Of a stretch of 39,601 nt of DNA, positions 30,502-39,173 are shown in pieces. How positions within the stretch are numbered: the stretch's first letter is position 1; the number at the start of each line of letters is the position of its first letter. This stretch comes from Actinomycetes bacterium (GTDB lineage: Bacteria > Actinomycetota > Acidimicrobiia > Acidimicrobiales > RAAP-2). Below the pieces are notes generated by a model. The model was given only the letters and a program-made list of their open reading frames with translations, was not told the DNA's origin and did no database searches. The stretch lies in NCBI GenBank assembly GCA_021820665.1, contig JAKADK010000016.1, forward strand, positions 1 through 39,601, read 5' to 3'. Position numbers and translations under genes: made by a program.

Positions 30502-31146
30502 TCAACTGGGTTGGCCCGCCCCGTTCTCCGCTGCGTCCCCGGCCCCGGAACCGTCAGCACCCCCGGAACCGTCAGCACCCCCGGACCACCGGTAGACATT
30601 GGTGTGCCGTTCCTCGAAGCCGAGGCGCTGGTACAGCCGGTTTGCCGCCACCCGGGCGGGTCTCGAGGTGAGGTCGACCGACCTGGCTCCGGCGGCACCG
30701 GCCCGGTCGACCGCCGCCTTCACCAGGGCCTCGCCTGCCCCGTGCCCGCGGGCCAGCTCGTCCACGACGACGTCCTCGATCCACGCCCGCACGCCAGTGG
30801 GTAGCCGGAAGACCGCCAGCGTCAGCATGCCGAGCAGCCGGCCGTCGCCGTCCTCGGCCACCAGGAGCATCGTCGCCGGTGAGCCGACGATCTCGGCCAC
30901 GTCGGTGGCCCGGGGTGGCGGAGACGACGACGAGAGCTGGGGGACGAGCCGGCCGACCGCTTCGACCAGCTCGGGGGTGACCGCCGCCGGACCGCTCACC
31001 TCCCTGACCGTACATCCAGCTCCGGCTGGGACCGTCTCGCCGGCTGGAGCCCCCGGCACCCCCTGCGGCTGAGCTGTCGGCCGCGCCACGCCCCCTCCCG
31101 ACTCGGGGCCACCGTCGCGTTCGGGGGCGTCAGGGGCTCCGGTCAC
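30502..31146 (-). CDS. GNAT-family N-acetyltransferase
   Basis: 214 aa from GTG 31146. About 45 low-complexity residues precede the fold (TVREVSGPAAVTPELVEAVGRLVPQLS). Motif A is AWIEDVVVDELARGHGAGEALVKAAVDRAG (R-G-x-G-x-G/A type) and motif B DLTSRPARVAANRLYQRLGFEERHTNVYRW. The IEDVVVD..RG.G.G and LTSRP.R..AN.LY..LGF segments are typical of small-molecule or amino-acid acetyltransferases. The substrate is unknown. TACACT ends 8 nt before the start, suggesting a leaderless message. The last 20 or so residues are a GADGSG repeat. It begins a minus-strand group with 30036 and 28409. Confidence 0.85.
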   Translation of the reverse strand: MTGAPDAPERDGGPESGGGVARPTAQPQGVPGAPAGETVPAGAGCTVREVSGPAAVTPELVEAVGRLVPQLSSSSPPPRATDVAEIVGSPATMLLVAEDGDGRLLGMLTLAVFRLPTGVRAWIEDVVVDELARGHGAGEALVKAAVDRAGAAGARSVDLTSRPARVAANRLYQRLGFEERHTNVYRWSGGADGSGGADGSGAGDAAENGAGQPS

Positions 31147-31154
31147 GACTGCCG

Positions 31155-31160
31155 AGTGTA
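31155..31160 (-). promoter_or_regulatory. -10 box of the GNAT gene at 30502
   Basis: TACACT on the minus strand, 8 nt before the GTG start at 31146, in the leaderless arrangement seen at several genes here. Confidence 0.45.
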
Positions 31161-31194
31161 GCGACCGCCGTCTCCCGGCGGGTGCCGGCCGGAA

Positions 31195-31893
31195 TCAGGT
31201 CCGGTCGGGGTCGCCTCGCCACATGGGCCGGCGCACCGGATCGTAGAGCACGTCGACGTGCTCACCGCGGAGGGCGGCGAACACCTGGGCGCTCCACCGC
31301 TCGGCACCGACCAGCGGCGTGGGGAGGTTGCCGAGCGGGAACCATCCGACGTCCGCGCACTCGAGCGGGTGGGCCCGGAGGGTCCCCCCCACCGAGCGGC
31401 ACTGGAACACGAGGCAGTAGAGCGGGATCCGGCTGAAGCCGACGCGCAGGCCGTCGAGGACGGCGATGAGGCGCACCACCTCGACGTCGATGCCCGTCTC
31501 CTCCTGGACCTCTTTCACCACGACCTCTGCCGCCGAGTAGCCGACGTCGGCCCAGCCGGTCGGGTAGAGCCACACCCCGGAGTCGGCCCGTTTCACGAGG
31601 AGCATCTCCCCCCGGTCGTTGCCGACGGCGGCGCCCACTGCCACCTTGGGGGTCACGTAGCCGGGGACGCCCTTGCCCACCGAGCCCAGCCACTCCTGCA
31701 GGATTCCGTCCGCGTCCTCGGTCCCCTCGATGCCCTCCTCGGCGGCGAACTTGATGTCGGCGGCCACGCGGAGGATCTCCTCGAAGCGCTCCTGCTCGTA
31801 GAGCGATTCGGTGAACCCGAGGCCCGTCCGGGCGATGGCGGCCAGCGTCTCGCTCCACCGCACGAGCTGCTTGGCGGAGGGCGCGGGTTCCAC
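31195..31893 (-). CDS. Nudix hydrolase with N-terminal helical domain
   Basis: 232 aa from GTG 31893. An N-terminal helical region of about 65 aa (QLVRWSETLAAIARTGLGFTESLYEQERFEEILRVAADI) is the Nudix_N_2 domain of ADP-ribose/nucleotide-sugar pyrophosphatase-like proteins. The Nudix box follows: GWADVGYSAAEVVVKEVQEETGI. The metal-binding EVQEE core is intact, but the first conserved glutamate of GX5EX7REUXEEXGU is a tyrosine and the arginine is a lysine. It should hydrolyse a nucleoside diphosphate linked to another moiety. The start follows TAGCGT by 7 nt, so it looks leaderless. It diverges from the small Cys-rich gene at 32003. Confidence 0.87.
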   Translation of the reverse strand: MEPAPSAKQLVRWSETLAAIARTGLGFTESLYEQERFEEILRVAADIKFAAEEGIEGTEDADGILQEWLGSVGKGVPGYVTPKVAVGAAVGNDRGEMLLVKRADSGVWLYPTGWADVGYSAAEVVVKEVQEETGIDVEVVRLIAVLDGLRVGFSRIPLYCLVFQCRSVGGTLRAHPLECADVGWFPLGNLPTPLVGAERWSAQVFAALRGEHVDVLYDPVRRPMWRGDPDRT

Positions 31894-31900
31894 GCCATCG

Positions 31901-31906
31901 ACGCTA
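31901..31906 (-). promoter_or_regulatory. -10 box of the Nudix gene
   Basis: TAGCGT on the minus strand, 7 nt before GTG 31893. The same hexamer occurs in the same place before the GT20 gene (39162). Confidence 0.5.
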
Positions 31907-32002
31907 CCCCACGACTGCTGGCGATCCCGCCGCGCGGCCTTCGCCCGGTGTCGTCGTGGCCCTGTGACACCGAACCGCGGCCGCCATGGGCCACAATGTG
32001 GC

Positions 32003-32185
32003 GTGCCTGTCTACGAGGACTGCCGCCACTACATCATGCAGACCACCGCCCGCGAGGAGAAGCTGGAGCGGTGCCGGATGGGGGCGAACCAGCAGATCCC
32101 CTTCGCCTGCCCCGAGGGGTGCGTGTTCCACGAGCCGCGCCGGGTGTCCGGCGCCGGGTGGACCGTCCGGTCCACCGACGACTGA
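32003..32185 (+). CDS. Small Cys-rich protein of unknown function
   Basis: 60 aa from GTG 32003: VPVYEDCRHYIMQTTAREEK begins it and a C-x11-C-x3-C pattern follows (RCRMGANQQIPFACPEGCVFHEPR). Four cysteines (C7, C24, C36, C40) plus H9 and H43 could bind a metal such as zinc; this is inferred from spacing. No known family was recognised. Codon usage is normal, and the sequence has the look of a real compact domain. It is divergent from the Nudix gene. No Shine-Dalgarno sequence is seen; CACAAT lies 5 nt before the GTG. Confidence 0.55.
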   Translation: MPVYEDCRHYIMQTTAREEKLERCRMGANQQIPFACPEGCVFHEPRRVSGAGWTVRSTDD

Positions 32186-32258
32186 GGGCGACCAGCGGAG
32201 CTGCCCGGGCAGGACACGGCGCCGGGCCGGGCCCGGCGGGGTGGCGGAGTGGCGGAGA

Positions 32259-32498
32259 TCAGCTCTCGACGACGTCGCCGAGCAGGTCGACCTGGACGCC
32301 TTCGGCCTGGAGCCAGTGGACGGCACGGTCCACGCCGGCGCCGTCGCCGTCCAGCTCGCAGACGATCCACCCGCTGTGCTCGCCGACGTCGGCTCGCCGG
32401 ATGTTGGGTACCACGCCGAGCTCGGTGACCATGCGGGCGATGATGGGCTCGCGCACGAGCGCCTCGGGGAAGGTGAGCTTCACGCGGACCCGGATCAC
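32259..32498 (-). CDS. NIL-domain protein
   Basis: 79 aa; its GTG overlaps the larE stop by 4 nt (GTGA, 32495-32498), so translation is coupled. The whole protein is one NIL domain (RVRVKLTFPEALVREPIIARMVTELGVVPNIRRADVGEHSGWIVCELDGD...AVHWLQAEGVQVDLL), an ACT-like ferredoxin fold. In methionine ABC transporters NIL binds L-methionine; alone, or next to ferredoxins, it may bind a sulfur-containing or amino acid ligand. Its place behind larE (a sulfur-inserting enzyme) and hemQ is suggestive, but no role is established. Confidence 0.85.
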   Translation of the reverse strand: MIRVRVKLTFPEALVREPIIARMVTELGVVPNIRRADVGEHSGWIVCELDGDGAGVDRAVHWLQAEGVQVDLLGDVVES

Positions 32499-33349
32499 GC
32501 CCGACCCCCTGCCGAGGATGGCAGTCCCGTGAGTCCCGTGCCGTCGCGCATCTCCGGTCCCAGCACGGCGTTCAGGTTACCCGAGCGCAGCCCGTCGAGG
32601 TCGAGGGTGACGTACCGATAGCCGGCCCCATGGACGGCAGCGCACACCTCCGAGCGACGCTCCACGACGGTGGCCAACTCGTCGTCGGGCACCTCGATCC
32701 GGGCTGTGTCGCCGTAGTGGCGGACCCGCAGCGAACGGAAGCCCAGCAGGCGCAGGCCTGACTCGGCTTCGGTCACGGTCCGCAGCGTGCCGATGGTGAC
32801 GGGGGTGCCGTAGGGCACCCGGGAGGCGAGGCAGGCGGCCGCCGGCTTGTCCCAGGTGCGCAGGCCCAACCGTCGTGACCACTCCCGCACGTCGGCCTTG
32901 GTGAGCTCGCAGTCGACCAGAGGGAAGCGGGCACCGCGCTCGGCCGCGGCACGCTGGCCGGGTCGGTAGTCGCCGAGATCGTCGAGGTTGACGCCGAGCA
33001 CCACGGTGGCCGACTCCCGGGAGGCGAGGGGGCCCACCGCGTCGAGCAGGGCCGTCTTGCAGTGGTAGCAGCGGGACCCGTCGTTGGCCAGGTAGGCGGG
33101 GTCGGCCAGCTCACCGGTCGCCACCTCGACGTGCCGGAGCCCCCATTCGGCCGCCAGCGCCCGGCAGTCGGCCAGCTCCTCGGGCGCCAGGGACGGCGAG
33201 ACGGCGGTGACGCACAGGACGGCGGCCGGACCGAGCGTGTCGGTGGCGACCCAGGCCAGGAAGGCCGAGTCGGCCCCACCGCTGAAGGCCACCACCACTC
33301 GCCCGAGCTCCCGTAGCCGGGCCCGGAGGCGGTCCACGTGGTCAGGCAC
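32495..33349 (-). CDS. larE: ATP-dependent sacrificial sulfur transferase LarE
   Basis: 284 aa; GTG 33349 overlaps the hemQ stop by 8 nt. The PP-loop ATP motif SGGADS is at 23-28 (VVVAFSGGADSAFLAW). C173 in DKPAAACLASRVPYGT corresponds to the sacrificial C176 of Lactobacillus plantarum LarE, which gives up its sulfur and becomes dehydroalanine. A further pair, CYHC (94-97), follows NDGSR. LarE adenylates the biscarboxylate nucleotide made by LarB and converts both carboxylates to thiocarboxylates, ready for nickel insertion by LarC. It lies about 6 kb from larBC, in an operon with hemQ and a NIL-domain gene. Confidence 0.93.
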   Translation of the reverse strand: MPDHVDRLRARLRELGRVVVAFSGGADSAFLAWVATDTLGPAAVLCVTAVSPSLAPEELADCRALAAEWGLRHVEVATGELADPAYLANDGSRCYHCKTALLDAVGPLASRESATVVLGVNLDDLGDYRPGQRAAAERGARFPLVDCELTKADVREWSRRLGLRTWDKPAAACLASRVPYGTPVTIGTLRTVTEAESGLRLLGFRSLRVRHYGDTARIEVPDDELATVVERRSEVCAAVHGAGYRYVTLDLDGLRSGNLNAVLGPEMRDGTGLTGLPSSAGGRA

Positions 33350-34052
33350 TCCCGAGCACCCCGTCGAGCACGGCCTCGACCGGGGCCACGATCCCGGTGA
33401 CGAACGGTCCGAACTCGGCGAACCGAGCCGAGCCCTCGTCGAACCGCATCTGGTACACGCATTCCTTCAGGTCGTCAGGGTGCACGCCGAACAAGGTGAC
33501 TCCCCATTCCCAGTCGTCGATGCCGGTCGAACCGGTGATGAGCTGGAGGATGCGGCCGGCGAAGGTGCGCCCGATGGCCCCGTGGGCGTACATCATCTCC
33601 TTGCGCTTCTCGTAGGGGAGGGTGAACCAGTTCGAGTCCGCGGCATCGCTGCGCCGTTTGGACATGGGGTAGAAGCAGAACGCCGTCTTCCCCTCCGGCG
33701 GGAGCCGGGGGTAGAGCCTGGCCTGCTTCATCTCGTCGGGGATGCCCGCCGCGTACTCGGAGATCTCGGTCAGGGACACGTAGGACGTGGTGACCACCAG
33801 CCCGGCTGCCTGGATGTCCGACTGGAACGACCGCAGGCGCCAGAGATCCGGGCCCAGGGCGACGAAGCCGAGATCGGCCTTGTGCCCGAGCACCGCCACG
33901 GACACCACCTGGACGTCGTCCTGCTCTGCCGCCTTGACCGCATGGGTGACGGCGTCCCGGTCCACCGCGCCCGCCCGGCCCCCGGGCGGCGGCACATGGC
34001 AGAAGAGATGGAGCACGCCCCATCCGACCGAGGGGGAGAGTGGTTCGCTCAC
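33342..34052 (-). CDS. hemQ: Coproheme decarboxylase (HemQ/ChdC)
   Basis: 236 aa from GTG 34052. Chlorite-dismutase-family fold with SEPLSPSVGWGVLHLFCHV, YVSLTEISEYA and the catalytic tyrosine region FCFYPMSKRR. The axial heme-ligand histidine lies in MMYAHGAIGRTFAGRILQLITGSTGIDDWEWGVTLFGVHPDDLKECVYQMRFDEGSARFAEFGPF, all typical of actinobacterial HemQ rather than true chlorite dismutases. It removes two carboxyl groups from coproheme III to give heme b, the last step of the coproporphyrin-dependent heme pathway, using peroxide. The start was set at 34052 because TAGACT lies 7 nt before it; an ATG at 34088 would be upstream of that promoter. It leads the hemQ-larE-NIL operon. Confidence 0.93.
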   Translation of the reverse strand: MSEPLSPSVGWGVLHLFCHVPPPGGRAGAVDRDAVTHAVKAAEQDDVQVVSVAVLGHKADLGFVALGPDLWRLRSFQSDIQAAGLVVTTSYVSLTEISEYAAGIPDEMKQARLYPRLPPEGKTAFCFYPMSKRRSDAADSNWFTLPYEKRKEMMYAHGAIGRTFAGRILQLITGSTGIDDWEWGVTLFGVHPDDLKECVYQMRFDEGSARFAEFGPFVTGIVAPVEAVLDGVLGSA

Positions 34053-34059
34053 GGGGCAG

Positions 34060-34065
34060 AGTCTA
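34060..34065 (-). promoter_or_regulatory. -10 box of a probable leaderless hemQ promoter
   Basis: TAGACT on the minus strand, 7 nt before GTG 34052 and 8 nt downstream of the long hairpin that closes groL. Confidence 0.5.
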
Positions 34066-34072
34066 GGGAACG

Positions 34073-34104
34073 CACGAGGGGCGCCCATCCGGGCGCCCCT
34101 CGTG
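34073..34104 (-). terminator. Rho-independent-like terminator hairpin of groL
   Basis: CACGAGGGGCGCCC-ATCC-GGGCGCCCCTCGTG: a perfect 14-bp stem with a 4-nt loop, about 80 nt beyond the groL stop and just ahead of the hemQ promoter. It is GC-rich with no long T tract, the form common in high-GC actinobacteria. Confidence 0.75.
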
Positions 34105-34185
34105 GACGGCGTGTCGCTGGTCGGTGCCCTGCCGGGCTACCGGGTGTCGGGCCACTCGATCCGGCGGGATCCAGGACCGGGATGA

Positions 34186-35854
<1,669 letters not shown>

Positions 35855-36001
35855 CAGCAAACCACGGTTCGCGCCGCTCTGCAACCGCACCCCTTACGGC
35901 CCAGGTGGGAGGCCGGGCCGGCACCGAGGCTCAGGCTCCGCCCGCGCGGTGGTGGGCACCGCCGGCAGCGATGGCCGGGGGCCGGCCGGCCGGCGAACGG
36001 C

Positions 36002-36277
36002 TCAGCCGCCGGCCACGGCGGGGACGATGGACACCGTCTGTCCCGGTGCGACCGGTGTGGCCAGACCGCCCAGGAACCGGACGTCCTCGTCGGCCAGGAA
36101 GACGTTGACGAAGCGCCGGAGCTCGCCTTTGTCGTCGAAGACCCGCTCGGCGAAACCGGGGTGCTCGGTGTCCAGGGCTTTCAGCACCGATCCCACGGTG
36201 TCGCCCTCGACGACCACCTCGCCGGCACCGCCGGTCAGGGTGCGCAGCTGGGCGGGGACGCGAACGGTCACGGTCAT
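36002..36277 (-). CDS. cysO: CysO-like ubiquitin-fold sulfur carrier (MoaD/ThiS family)
   Basis: 91 aa from ATG 36277, with GAAGGAG upstream. A beta-grasp fold starting [17 protein letters not shown] and ending in the carrier di-glycine (VPAVAGG). The segment [37 protein letters not shown] follows Mycobacterium tuberculosis CysO almost residue for residue. The C-terminal Gly would be adenylated by a MoeB-like enzyme and converted to a thiocarboxylate that donates sulfur. In mycobacteria the partner is CysM, a PLP cysteine synthase; here the gene is preceded by thrC, a related PLP enzyme, via a repeat-built mini-ORF. A start at ATG 36418 would add a repeat-coded N-terminus, but has no Shine-Dalgarno sequence. 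Confidence 0.87.
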   Translation of the reverse strand: MTVTVRVPAQLRTLTGGAGEVVVEGDTVGSVLKALDTEHPGFAERVFDDKGELRRFVNVFLADEDVRFLGGLATPVAPGQTVSIVPAVAGG

Positions 36278-36426
36278 CGGGGGCTCCTTCGTGTCGGGTG
36301 CTGCAGGCGTGTCGGGTGCGGTGGGCGTGTCGGGTGCTGCAGGCGTGTCGGGTGCTGCAGGCGTGTCGGGTGCTGCAGGCGTGTCGGGTACGGTGGGCGT
36401 CGGTTCGGCGCGCTGCACGTCCTCAT
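36274..36426 (-). CDS. Repeat-built mini-ORF linking thrC and cysO (50 aa)
   Basis: ATG 36426 overlaps the thrC stop (ATGA, 36426-36423), and its TGA overlaps the cysO ATG (ATGA, 36277-36274). The product would read [14 protein letters not shown] then HPTRLQ repeats and end RRSPR. It has no family resemblance. Its structure suggests a translational bridge that keeps thrC and cysO coupled across the repeat array, rather than a functional protein. Confidence 0.4.
   Translation of the reverse strand: MRTCSAPNRRPPYPTRLQHPTRLQHPTRLQHPTRPPHPTRLQHPTRRSPR
36291..36398. repeat. Six 18-bp repeats between thrC and cysO
   Basis: GTGTCGGGTGCTGCAGGC (plus strand), six units at 36291-36398; units 2 and 6 carry GCGGTGGGC or ACGGTGGGC. 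The unit is a multiple of three, so two minus-strand frames stay open through it. Confidence 0.95.
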
Positions 36427-37679
36427 GACGGCGGGCCCGCCACTGTCTCGTCGAGGATCCCGGCAGCGTTGAACGCCTCGAGGGTCGGGGCGATCGTGAC
36501 GGTGGGTGCGACCGTGCCGGCCAGCGCCTCGGCGGTCTTCAGGCCGTGCCCGGTGACGAGGGCCACCACTCGCTCGTCGGGGCGGATGGCCCCGGACGCC
36601 GCCAGCTTGGCGAGGGTGGCGATGGTCACGCCCCCGGCCGTCTCGGCGAAGATCCCCTCGGTCCTGGCCAGGAGCCCGATGCCGGCCCGGATCTCGTCGT
36701 CCGTGACCGCGGCACACGATCCGCCGGAGGACCGGATCACGTCCAGGGCATACCACCCGTCTGCCGGGTTCCCGATGGCCAGCGACTTGGCGATGGTGTC
36801 CGGCTTCACCGGCCGGATGACGTCCGCTCCTTCGGCGAAGGCCGTCGCAACAGGGGCACACCCGGTGGCCTGGGCGCCGGAGATCCGGACCGTATGGGTG
36901 TCGTGGAGCAGGCCGACCCTGCGCAGCTCGCCGAACCCTTTCGCCACCTTCGTGAGCTGGCTCCCCGAGCCGATCGGCACCACCACGTGGTCCGGAGCAC
37001 GCCAGCCGAGCTGCTCGGCCACCTCGAAGGCCAGGGTCTTCGACCCCTCGGCGTAGTAGGTGCGGATGTTCACGTTGGCGAACGCCCAGCCCGGTCGCTC
37101 GCTCGTCAGTTCGGCGCACAGCCTGTTGACATCGTCGTAGGTCCCGTCGACGGCCACGACCCGGCCGCCATAGACGGCGGTCATCACGATCTTCGCCGAC
37201 TCGAGGTTGCTCGGGATGAGGACCACGGACTCCATCCCGGCCCGGGCGGCGTGGGCCGCCACCGAGTTGGCCAGGTTGCCGGTGGACGCGCACGCCGCCA
37301 CCTTGAACCCGAGCTGGCGAGCCTTGGTCAGCGCCACCGACACGACGCGGTCCTTGAACGACCCCGTCGGGTTGGCGGTGTCGTCCTTGATCCAGAGCTC
37401 CCCGAGGCCCAGCTCGGCGGCCAGGCGGTCGGCCCGGACCAGTGGGGTGAACCCGGCGCCGAGGTCGACGGGCGCGGCGTCGGCCACGGGGAGCAGGTCG
37501 GCGTACCGCCAGATCGAGCGGGGACCCGCCTCGATGCGCTCCCTGGTGATCACGGCGGCGACGGCGTCGTAGTCGTAGGCGACTTCGAGGGGCCCGAAGC
37601 AGAAGTCGCACACGTGCAGGGCCTCGGCGGGATAGGCGCGACCGCACTCACGGCAGCGCAGACCATCGACGAACGTCAT
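36423..37679 (-). CDS. thrC: Threonine synthase (PLP-dependent)
   Basis: 418 aa from ATG 37679, with GAGGAGGA upstream. An N-terminal zinc-ribbon-like CxxC pair set (C9, C12, C24, C27: [15 protein letters not shown]) precedes the fold-type II PLP core. That core has the Schiff-base lysine K109 in [15 protein letters not shown], the phosphate-binding/substrate loop [14 protein letters not shown], and [15 protein letters not shown], ending with [20 protein letters not shown]. It converts O-phospho-L-homoserine to threonine. The next gene is a CysO-like sulfur carrier, reached through a mini-ORF with ATGA overlaps; the close pairing leaves open that this paralogue uses a different substrate, such as O-phosphoserine, but the family motifs are those of threonine synthase. 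Confidence 0.88.
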   Translation of the reverse strand: MTFVDGLRCRECGRAYPAEALHVCDFCFGPLEVAYDYDAVAAVITRERIEAGPRSIWRYADLLPVADAAPVDLGAGFTPLVRADRLAAELGLGELWIKDDTANPTGSFKDRVVSVALTKARQLGFKVAACASTGNLANSVAAHAARAGMESVVLIPSNLESAKIVMTAVYGGRVVAVDGTYDDVNRLCAELTSERPGWAFANVNIRTYYAEGSKTLAFEVAEQLGWRAPDHVVVPIGSGSQLTKVAKGFGELRRVGLLHDTHTVRISGAQATGCAPVATAFAEGADVIRPVKPDTIAKSLAIGNPADGWYALDVIRSSGGSCAAVTDDEIRAGIGLLARTEGIFAETAGGVTIATLAKLAASGAIRPDERVVALVTGHGLKTAEALAGTVAPTVTIAPTLEAFNAAGILDETVAGPPS

Positions 37680-37932
37680 GAGTCCTCCTCATCGCTCGGG
37701 CATTGGCACCTGGTCCGACCCTCGGTGGGTCGAGACTGGTTGCCGCGGCGTCACAGGGCCCGGTCCCTCAGCCGCTCTGGATGATGTGTCCATGGTGGAC
37801 GATCGGACGGGTCTCCGTCAATCTGGCCCGCACGATGCGCCGATCGGCAGTCCCTCACCCGGGGCTCCGTGGTTCCCGGAGGGCCCCGCCGGCCGGGCGT
37901 CGGTGAGCGTCGCTGGGCGTCGGTGGTGAGCC

Positions 37933-39033
37933 GTGAGCGATGATGGCCCGGTGCTGGATCCCCAATGCCCTCCTCAAGGGCCGTTGCCCGTCCCGACCCG
38001 CTCGCCGGAGCCGTTCCCGGGCATCCGGCGGTACCACCACGAGGAATTCCCGGTCCAGGCCCTGTGCTCCGCCAAGCAGGGACGGCGGATCTCGGTGTGC
38101 ATCCCGGCCCGGAACGAGGGGGAGACCATCGGCTCGGTCCTGGCGCCGATCGTGCGCCTGCTGACCGAAGAGGGTGGAGGCGTCGGCCTGGTGGACGAGG
38201 TGCTGGTCGTCGACGACGGGTCCACGGATGGGACGGTGGCCGTCGCCCGGCAGTGGGGTGCCCGGGTCATGAGCCCTCCGTCGCCGAGCGGTGCCTCGCC
38301 GGTGACCCTGGCACGGGCGCCCGTCGCGGCCGGCGCCGGTCGGGCGAGGCCGGCCGGTCGGGCGAGGATCGTGGGTGGGGAGCCAACCGGTGGGGAGCCA
38401 ACCGGTGGGGAGCCAACCGGTGGGGGACGGATCGACGAGCACCCCGGTCGAGAGGCCCGGCCATCACCGGGGGTGGCGGGCCGGGCGGGTCCGGGAGCGG
38501 CGTGTCGCGGCGGTGCAGGGTTCGGGGGGAAGGGACAGGCCATGCGGGCGGCGCTCGGTGAGGCGACGGGAGACCTCCTCGTGTTCGTCGACGCCGACGT
38601 CGCCAACTTCTCCGCCCACTTCGTGACCGGTCTCCTCGGGCCCCTCCTCTCCGAGACCCCGACCAGCCTGGTGAAGGGCTTCTACGAACGCCCGCTGCAC
38701 GGTGCTCCGGGCGGTGGTGGTCGGGTGACCGAGCTCATGGCCCGGCCGGTGCTCGACGTCCTGTTCCCGGCGCTGGCCGACGTGGCCCAACCGCTGGCCG
38801 GGGAGACCGCCGCTCCCCGGTCGGTGCTGGAGGGGTGCGCGTTCGCCGACGGGTACGCAGTGGAGATGGCCTTGTTGCTGGACGTGGCGGCGCGGTTCGG
38901 GACCTCGACGATCGCCCAGGTCGACCTGGGCGTCCGCGTGCACCGGAACCGCTCGCTCGAGGAATTGCGCCCCCAGGCCACCGCCATCCTCCGGGCCGCC
39001 CTCGACCGCAGCCACTACGTCATCGACCGCTGA
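37933..39033 (+). CDS. gpgS: Glucosyl-3-phosphoglycerate synthase (GT81) with a low-complexity insert
   Basis: 366 aa from GTG 37933. Glycosyltransferase core: SVCIPARNEGETIGSV, the donor motif VVDDGSTDGT (D94-D95), GKGQAMRAAL, and the metal-binding FVDADV (D220/D222). Then come KGFYERPL, GGGRVTELMARPVLDVLFP, QPLAGE and FADGYAVEMALLLDV, all signatures of GpgS. The enzyme transfers glucose from UDP- or NDP-glucose to 3-phosphoglycerate, giving the precursor of glucosylglycerate (a compatible solute) and of methylglucose lipopolysaccharides. About 80 residues rich in Gly/Ala/Arg/Pro (about 115-197), with GGEPT repeats, are inserted between the donor motif and GKGQ, where known GpgS proteins have a much shorter loop. 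The gene is followed by a GT20 enzyme. Confidence 0.9.
   Translation: MSDDGPVLDPQCPPQGPLPVPTRSPEPFPGIRRYHHEEFPVQALCSAKQGRRISVCIPARNEGETIGSVLAPIVRLLTEEGGGVGLVDEVLVVDDGSTDGTVAVARQWGARVMSPPSPSGASPVTLARAPVAAGAGRARPAGRARIVGGEPTGGEPTGGEPTGGGRIDEHPGREARPSPGVAGRAGPGAACRGGAGFGGKGQAMRAALGEATGDLLVFVDADVANFSAHFVTGLLGPLLSETPTSLVKGFYERPLHGAPGGGGRVTELMARPVLDVLFPALADVAQPLAGETAAPRSVLEGCAFADGYAVEMALLLDVAARFGTSTIAQVDLGVRVHRNRSLEELRPQATAILRAALDRSHYVIDR
38376..38420 (+). repeat. Three 15-bp repeats in the gpgS insert
   Basis: TGGGGAGCCAACCGG at 38376-38390, 38391-38405 and 38406-38420, in frame, coding for GGEPT repeats. Confidence 0.94.
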
Positions 39034-39161
39034 CGAGCTGGGCGCTCCGGCTCGGTTCGGGCGTCCCGACCGGCCCGCGACCGACTACCGGTGGAGGCCG
39101 TACCGACACCCGCTGCCGACCGCAGGTGGAGACCGCGGGTGTAGACCGCGGCCGCCCCGGG

Positions 39162-39167
39162 TAGCGT
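39162..39167 (+). promoter_or_regulatory. -10 box of the GT20 gene
   Basis: TAGCGT ending 6 nt before ATG 39174, a leaderless arrangement like that of the Nudix gene. Confidence 0.45.
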
Positions 39168-39173
39168 GAGTGC

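Noticed and set aside
34053..34088. Upstream ATG start of hemQ at 34088
   Set aside because: It lies upstream of the TAGACT box and inside the terminator hairpin, and the added residues (GAPRAFPRLCP) are unlike HemQ.
36278..36418. N-terminal extension of CysO coding PDTPAA repeats from ATG 36418
   Set aside because: ATG 36277 has a good Shine-Dalgarno sequence and matches the CysO start; the extension is only the repeat array. It cannot be fully excluded.
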